Part shown: positions 14,626 to 18,659 of the stretch, in pieces
Layout: each line of letters opens with the position of its first letter
Numbering within the stretch: position 1 is the first letter of the stretch
NCBI GenBank assembly: GCA_963976885.1
Contig: CAXBNM010000045.1
Coordinates: 1-18,659, forward strand
Direction of reading: 5' to 3'
Source: JAUIAI01 sp963976885
Lineage (GTDB): Bacteria > Pseudomonadota > Gammaproteobacteria > Burkholderiales > Burkholderiaceae_E
DNA: 18,659 nucleotides
Notes under the pieces: generated by a model
Database searches by the model: none
Seen by the model: the letters and a program-made list of their open reading frames with translations, nothing else
What the model was told of the DNA's origin: nothing
Program-made: the position numbers and the translations under genes

Positions 14626-15417
14626 ATGATTACACCATCCCCAACCCTGTCCCCCCGCCAATCCGATATCGTCCAACTCGCCCGCACCCAGGGCCGGGTC
14701 GACGTTGACGGGCTGGCCGGGCAGTTCGGTGTTACGCCGCAAACCATCCGCCGCGACCTGAACGAGTTGTGTGAACACGGGGTTTTGCAGCGTTATCACG
14801 GGGGCGCCATGCTCAGCTCCGGTGTCGCCAATCTGACTTATGAATCGCGTCGCACCCTCGCGCCGGCGGCCAAGCAGCGCATCGGCGCCCTCGCCGCCAG
14901 CCTGATTCCCGACAATGCCTCGATCTTCATCAATATCGGCACCACCACTGAACAGGTCGCGCTGGCACTGCGCGGTCGCTCCGGCCTGATGGTCATCACC
15001 AACAACATCAACGTGGCGCACATCCTGCAAGGCTCGGCCGACATCGAAGTTGTCGTGGCCGGTGGCGTGATGCGTCATGCCGATGGCGGTATCGTGGGTG
15101 AGGCGGCGGTCGAATTCATTCGCCAGTTCAAGGTTGATTACGCAATCATCGGCGCCTCGTCGATTGACCACGACGGCGCGCTGCTCGATTTCGACTTTCG
15201 CGAGGTCAGCGTGACCCGGGCCATTCTGGCCGGTGCCCGGCATGCGGTACTGGTGGCCGATCACATGAAGTTTGCGCGCACGGCACCGGTTCGTATTGGT
15301 CACCTTTCGCAGCTCGACTCTTTTGTTACCGATGAAGCCCCACCCGCGCCTGTGGCCGCGATCTGTCACGAACATCAGGTTGCGGTCGAGCTGGCCGGAC
15401 CCGGACGCACCAAGTGA
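14626..15417 (+). CDS. glpR: DeoR-family repressor of glycerol genes GlpR
   Basis: A DeoR-family transcriptional repressor; GlpR proteins are released from DNA by glycerol 3-phosphate. The N-terminal helix-turn-helix is typical (RQSDIVQLARTQGRVDVDGL, then QFGVTPQTIRRDLNELCEHG), followed by QRYHGGA. The C-terminal effector domain of the sugar-phosphate isomerase-like fold has INIGTTTEQVALAL, VITNNINVA, VVAGGVMRHADGGIVGEAAVEFI and LVADHMKFAR. With ATG 14626 it has 263 residues; ATG 14608 would add 6. Neither has a Shine-Dalgarno. The frame stays open upstream, but that part lies in the regulatory region. It is divergent from the importer operon, and its TGA overlaps the glpD start as GTGA, so regulator and dehydrogenase are co-translated. 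Confidence 0.92.
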   Translation: MITPSPTLSPRQSDIVQLARTQGRVDVDGLAGQFGVTPQTIRRDLNELCEHGVLQRYHGGAMLSSGVANLTYESRRTLAPAAKQRIGALAASLIPDNASIFINIGTTTEQVALALRGRSGLMVITNNINVAHILQGSADIEVVVAGGVMRHADGGIVGEAAVEFIRQFKVDYAIIGASSIDHDGALLDFDFREVSVTRAILAGARHAVLVADHMKFARTAPVRIGHLSQLDSFVTDEAPPAPVAAICHEHQVAVELAGPGRTK

Positions 15418-17036
15418 ATTCAAACCCTGCCTCTGCCCCCTCGTCCGCCAACGCCAACCAACAGCGGGCCGCGCGCTGGCACCGGCTGTGCAGCGATGAG
15501 GTTTTCGATCTGCTGGTGATTGGCGGCGGCGCGACCGGCCTTGGTGTGGCGGTTGATGCCGCCAACCGTGGCCTGAATGTGGCGCTGATCGAGGCGGAAG
15601 ACTTTGCCAAGGGCACGTCCTCCCGAGCCACCAAACTCTTGCACGGTGGCGTGCGCTATCTGGCCCAGGGCAATGTGCCGCTGGTGCGTGAAGCGCTGCA
15701 CGAGCGCACCACGCTGATGACCAACGCGCCGCATCTGGCGCAGCCGCTGCCGTTCGTGATGCCGGTTTACGGGCGGCGTGGCCTGTTGTTCTACAAGTGG
15801 TTCTATGGTGCCGGTCTGGTGTTGTATGACTTTCTCGCCGGCAAGGCGGGGCTGGGCAAAACCCGGTTCCTGAGCCGCGCCCAGACACTTGCCGAAATGC
15901 CAGGGGTGCGCGCCGACAACCTGAGCGGTGCGGTGCGCTACTGGGATGGCCAGTTCGATGATGCGCGGCTGGCGGTTACGTTGGCGCGCACCGCCCAACG
16001 GGCCGGCGCAACCGTGCTCAACCATTGCCGGGCAAGCGACCTGATTCACAACGACAACGGACAAGTGGCAGGGGCTGCCATTTGCGATCAGGAAACCGGC
16101 AGCACCGGCACGGTGAAGGCGCGTTGCGTGGTCAACGCGGCTGGTGTCTGGGTTGATGCGGTGCGCCGCATGGACAAAGCCGACAGTCAGACCATGGTCG
16201 CGCCCAGTCAGGGTGTCCACATTGTTGTCGATCAGTCTTTCCTGCCCGGCATCAACGCCTTGCTGGTGCCGAAAACGCAAGACGGTCGCGTGTTGTTTGC
16301 GGTGCCCTGGCTGGGTCGGCTGATTCTGGGCACCACCGACACCCCGCGCGACAACCTCGATGCCGAGCCGAGCGCGTTTCATGACGAAGTCGAGTTCATT
16401 CTCGGCGAATCGGCGCGCTATCTGGCCAAGGCGCCCACGCGCGACGATGTGTTGTCGATCTGGGTCGGCTTGCGCCCCCTGGTCAAGCCGCCCGATGAAG
16501 GCAGTGGCAATACCAAAGCCTTGTCGCGCGAACACACAGTACTGGTCGGTGCGTCGGGGCTTGTCACGGTCACTGGCGGCAAATGGACCACGTATCGGGC
16601 AATGGCCGAAGATGTGCTGACCGAGTGCATCAGCCATCAACTGATTGCCGACAAACCGGCCGGCGGCACCATCAAGCTGGCGCTGGTGGGCAGCACCGAT
16701 CAGCAGGCCACGCGCCCGCTGTGCGAAGCCCCTGGTTTGCACAACTACGGCAGCGACGCTGCCACAATAATCGGGCTACCCGGCGCCGACCGTGAACTGG
16801 CGCCCGGGTTCAGTGAAGCGATGGTCCGCTTTGCCGTGCGCCATGAATTTGCGCGCACGGTAGAAGACGTGCTGGCGCGGCGTTCGCGCTTGTTGTTCAC
16901 CGATGCGCGCACGGCGATGACACTGGCCGAACCGGTGGCGGCAATCCTTGCCGACGAGCTTGGCGAGTCGTTCGATGCGAGTGCTTCGGTCGCTGATTTC
17001 CGCAAACTGGCCGCGTGCTATCTTCACCTGCCCTGA
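15414..17036 (+). CDS. glpD: Glycerol-3-phosphate dehydrogenase (FAD, aerobic type)
   Basis: GlpD oxidises sn-glycerol 3-phosphate to dihydroxyacetone phosphate and passes electrons to quinone at the inner membrane. The 540-residue product carries the FAD-binding motif DLLVIGGGATGLGVAVDAAN (about 32-51). The family signature GTSSRATKLLHGGVRYL starts near residue 67. Later motifs are ARCVVNAAGVWVDAV, LILGTTDTPRD, IWVGLRPLVKP and VTGGKWTTYRAMAEDVL. The C-terminal helical domain has RFAVRHEFARTVEDVLARRSRLLF. The start is a GTG overlapping the glpR stop; the first 28 residues are a Ser/Ala/Asn-rich extension before the conserved core, so true initiation could be slightly later. It completes the pathway with glpK on the other strand. 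Confidence 0.96.
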   Translation: MNSNPASAPSSANANQQRAARWHRLCSDEVFDLLVIGGGATGLGVAVDAANRGLNVALIEAEDFAKGTSSRATKLLHGGVRYLAQGNVPLVREALHERTTLMTNAPHLAQPLPFVMPVYGRRGLLFYKWFYGAGLVLYDFLAGKAGLGKTRFLSRAQTLAEMPGVRADNLSGAVRYWDGQFDDARLAVTLARTAQRAGATVLNHCRASDLIHNDNGQVAGAAICDQETGSTGTVKARCVVNAAGVWVDAVRRMDKADSQTMVAPSQGVHIVVDQSFLPGINALLVPKTQDGRVLFAVPWLGRLILGTTDTPRDNLDAEPSAFHDEVEFILGESARYLAKAPTRDDVLSIWVGLRPLVKPPDEGSGNTKALSREHTVLVGASGLVTVTGGKWTTYRAMAEDVLTECISHQLIADKPAGGTIKLALVGSTDQQATRPLCEAPGLHNYGSDAATIIGLPGADRELAPGFSEAMVRFAVRHEFARTVEDVLARRSRLLFTDARTAMTLAEPVAAILADELGESFDASASVADFRKLAACYLHLP

Positions 17037-17068
17037 CCGTCCGCGGTCGCCGCCGTGAACCTTCGCCG

Positions 17069-18286
17069 ATGCAAGCTCAACCCGCGCCACCAGGCATCAG
17101 GGTCAGAATCAACCTGTTGTGCCAGATCGCGCTCGGCATTCTGGCCATGGCCGCCTGCCTGCCATCCATGCCATTCTGGATGGAGCACTTCGGTGAGTCG
17201 CAGGCGCGGGTACAACTGACCTTTGCCGCCTATCTGATTGCGTTTGCCTTTACGCAACTGATCTATGGCGCATTGTCGGACAGCTACGGACGCCGCCGGG
17301 TGCTCATTGCCGGGCTGCTGATCGGTCTGGCGGGCACCGTGCTGGCAATCTTTGCGCAATCGCTGGACGGCATCATCGCCGCCCGCGCATTGCAAGGAGC
17401 CGGCACCTGCTCAGGCATGGCGGTCGGCCGGGCCATGATTCAGGACAGTTTCGTCGGTGCGGCCCGCACTCGCATGATGGCGTATGTCGGCATGGTGATG
17501 GGCCTGTGCCCACCGGCCGGCACTTTGCTCGGCGGCCAACTCCATGTCGCGTTTGGCTGGCGCGCATCCTTCGTAGCCATTGCGCTGGTGAGCGTGATGT
17601 TGTTGCTGGCCGCCTGGTTCGGCCTGCCGCACAACCGCCCGCAACACGCCCGCCGCCCGTCACTGCGCCAGATGCTCGGCTCGTATCGCACGCTGGCAGG
17701 CAACATGCCTTATCTGTCTTTCTGCCTGGTGGTTGCCTTCTCGTCGTCGGCCTTCTATGTGTTTCTGGCCGCCACGCCAATTGTGCTCGACTCCTACGGC
17801 GTCGCCCCGAACCGGATCGGCTGGTACATCTTGTTCGTCCCCGTGTCCTACATCGTCGGCAATCTGCTCACCACCCGCCTGGCGGGCAATCTGGACGACA
17901 AACACCTGATGGTGATCGGTCAATGCCTGAACGTGACCGGCATCAGCTGCGTGCTGCTGCTTGCCGTCAGTGGTTGGCACACGCCGTTGGCGGTAGCGGC
18001 GCCGCTGGCGCTGCTGGGTCTCGGCCATGGCTTGTTGATGCCACCGTCACTGGCCGGCGCGGTCGGTGCCATTCCGGCGCTGGCCGGCGCCGCCGCAGCA
18101 ATGGCCGGCATGCTGCAACAACTGACCGGTGCCATCGCCAGCTCGATGACCGGCTTCATTGATCTGACCGCGGGCACCGATATGGCCGCGCTGATGCTGC
18201 TGCTCACCGCGCTGGCAATCGGCGCGCAGTTCTTGCCGCGGCTGGCGCGGATGAAAACAAGCAGCGACGCCTCGACGGCCGACTGA
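17069..18286 (+). CDS. Bcr/CflA-type MFS drug exporter
   Basis: A 405-residue major facilitator with about 12 membrane helices, of the Bcr/CflA drug-resistance subfamily (drug:H+ antiport). MFS motif A is in the loop between helices 2 and 3: GALSDSYGRRRVL (67-79). RALQGAGTCSGMAVGRAMIQD around helix 4 is typical of the subfamily. The substrate cannot be told. I chose ATG 17069; a GTG at 17015 inside glpD would add 18 residues unlike the family. It lies 32 bp after glpD on the same strand with only a 5-bp hairpin between (17035-17048), so it may be read from the glpR promoter. A role in glycerol metabolism is not indicated by its family. Confidence 0.85.
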   Translation: MQAQPAPPGIRVRINLLCQIALGILAMAACLPSMPFWMEHFGESQARVQLTFAAYLIAFAFTQLIYGALSDSYGRRRVLIAGLLIGLAGTVLAIFAQSLDGIIAARALQGAGTCSGMAVGRAMIQDSFVGAARTRMMAYVGMVMGLCPPAGTLLGGQLHVAFGWRASFVAIALVSVMLLLAAWFGLPHNRPQHARRPSLRQMLGSYRTLAGNMPYLSFCLVVAFSSSAFYVFLAATPIVLDSYGVAPNRIGWYILFVPVSYIVGNLLTTRLAGNLDDKHLMVIGQCLNVTGISCVLLLAVSGWHTPLAVAAPLALLGLGHGLLMPPSLAGAVGAIPALAGAAAAMAGMLQQLTGAIASSMTGFIDLTAGTDMAALMLLLTALAIGAQFLPRLARMKTSSDASTAD

Positions 18287-18337
18287 AGACCAGGCCCCAT
18301 CTGCGGGGCGACCGCTTCTCAGGGCCCGTCCAGTCGC

Positions 18338-18659
18338 TCAACTCTTGCGCGAACGCGCGGCCCCTGCCACCGGCGCTTTGGCGCTGCCTACCCGATCGGG
18401 ATGCGCCCCACTGACATGCCCTGCCCGCACTGACGGCACCTGCGGCGCCCGCCGTGCAACATCATCGAGTTCGTTGAGGATGCCGCATTCGGCGGCCGCG
18501 CTGCTCTGACGGCAATGCTCGCGCAACTCGTTCAGGTCTTTCTGCAAGCGGCGCAATTCGCGAATGCGCCGCGCCACATGATCGATATGCTCGTCGAGCA
18601 GCATATTGACGGACTGACAGTTTTCCTGCGGACTGTCCTTGAAATGCAGCAGCGTACGG
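18338..18659 (-). CDS. MerR-family Cd(II)/Pb(II)-type regulator (partial)
   Basis: Only the C-terminal 106 codons are in the window; the DNA-binding half lies beyond the right edge. The visible part fits the dimerisation helix and metal-binding loop of CadR/PbrR proteins: LLHFKDSPQENCQSVN, then LLDEHIDHVARRIRELRRLQ, then LREHC and ECGILNEL. Three cysteines are spaced by 35 and 9 residues. This equals Cys78/Cys113/Cys122 of the lead regulator PbrR691 as I recall it, while CadR has 35 and 7. The tail after the last Cys is about 45 residues, long and basic (AGAARSRKS). It is convergent with the MFS gene. A metal exporter gene probably lies divergently outside the window. Confidence 0.82.
   Translation of the reverse strand, partial: RTLLHFKDSPQENCQSVNMLLDEHIDHVARRIRELRRLQKDLNELREHCRQSSAAAECGILNELDDVARRAPQVPSVRAGHVSGAHPDRVGSAKAPVAGAARSRKS

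Noticed and set aside
14554..15888. Long minus-strand open frame opposite glpR and glpD
   Set aside because: It spans the operator region and two well recognised genes, and its Arg/His-rich translation has no recognisable motifs.
15420..16742. 440-codon minus-strand open frame opposite glpD
   Set aside because: An antisense shadow of glpD in GC-rich DNA; no plausible ribosome binding site or domain.
17035..17048. Hairpin GACCG/CGGTC between glpD and the MFS gene
   Set aside because: A 5-bp stem without a U-run, expected by chance in GC-rich sequence.
18294..18309. Hairpin GCCCC/GGGGC between the MFS gene and the partial regulator
   Set aside because: Only 5 bp, with no T-run on either strand; too weak to call as a terminator of these convergent genes.

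Overview
The window looks like chromosomal DNA of a GC-rich proteobacterium, more likely Beta- than Gammaproteobacteria. This rests on the gene set (LemA, PdxH, YccA, NhaR, a YhdN-type DUF1992 protein, a rhombosortase with a GlyGly-CTERM protease, and a binding-protein-dependent glycerol importer). No rRNA or tRNA gene, insertion sequence, phage gene or CRISPR array was seen, so the species cannot be fixed from the sequence. Coding density is very high, and no gene-free stretch exceeds about 300 bases.

Left part (1-3852): a lemA lipoprotein gene with the first 20 codons of a following secreted or membrane protein (minus strand), divergent pdxH (plus), yccA (minus) with a clear terminator, divergent nhaR (plus), and a DUF1992 gene (minus) whose stop codon overlaps that of nhaR. 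The yccA-nhaR gap holds a LysR-type inverted repeat over both putative promoters.

Middle part (3853-6727, minus strand): a secreted subtilisin-like protease ending in a GlyGly-CTERM sorting tail, overlapped by 14 bp by a gene for a rhombosortase. This is an enzyme and its probable substrate in one transcription unit.

Right part (6941-18286): a complete glycerol-use locus. The minus-strand operon runs glpV (binding protein), glpS and glpT (two different ATPases), glpP and glpQ (permeases), glpU (small DUF2160 membrane protein) and glpK (glycerol kinase). Divergent from it are glpR (DeoR repressor), glpD (glycerol-3-phosphate dehydrogenase) and a Bcr/CflA-type MFS exporter. No glpF is present, so glycerol is probably imported by the ABC system, phosphorylated by GlpK and oxidised by GlpD. 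The glpV-glpR gap carries a promoter with an inverted repeat in its spacer, several WTTCG boxes, and a tandem repeat in the leader of the importer operon. A long stem-loop sits between glpV and glpS. The right edge cuts a MerR-family Cd/Pb-type regulator.

The most interesting points are the rhombosortase-protease pair, the asymmetric ATPase pair of the glycerol importer (one of the two composite ATP sites appears degenerate), and the layered control elements of the glp locus.
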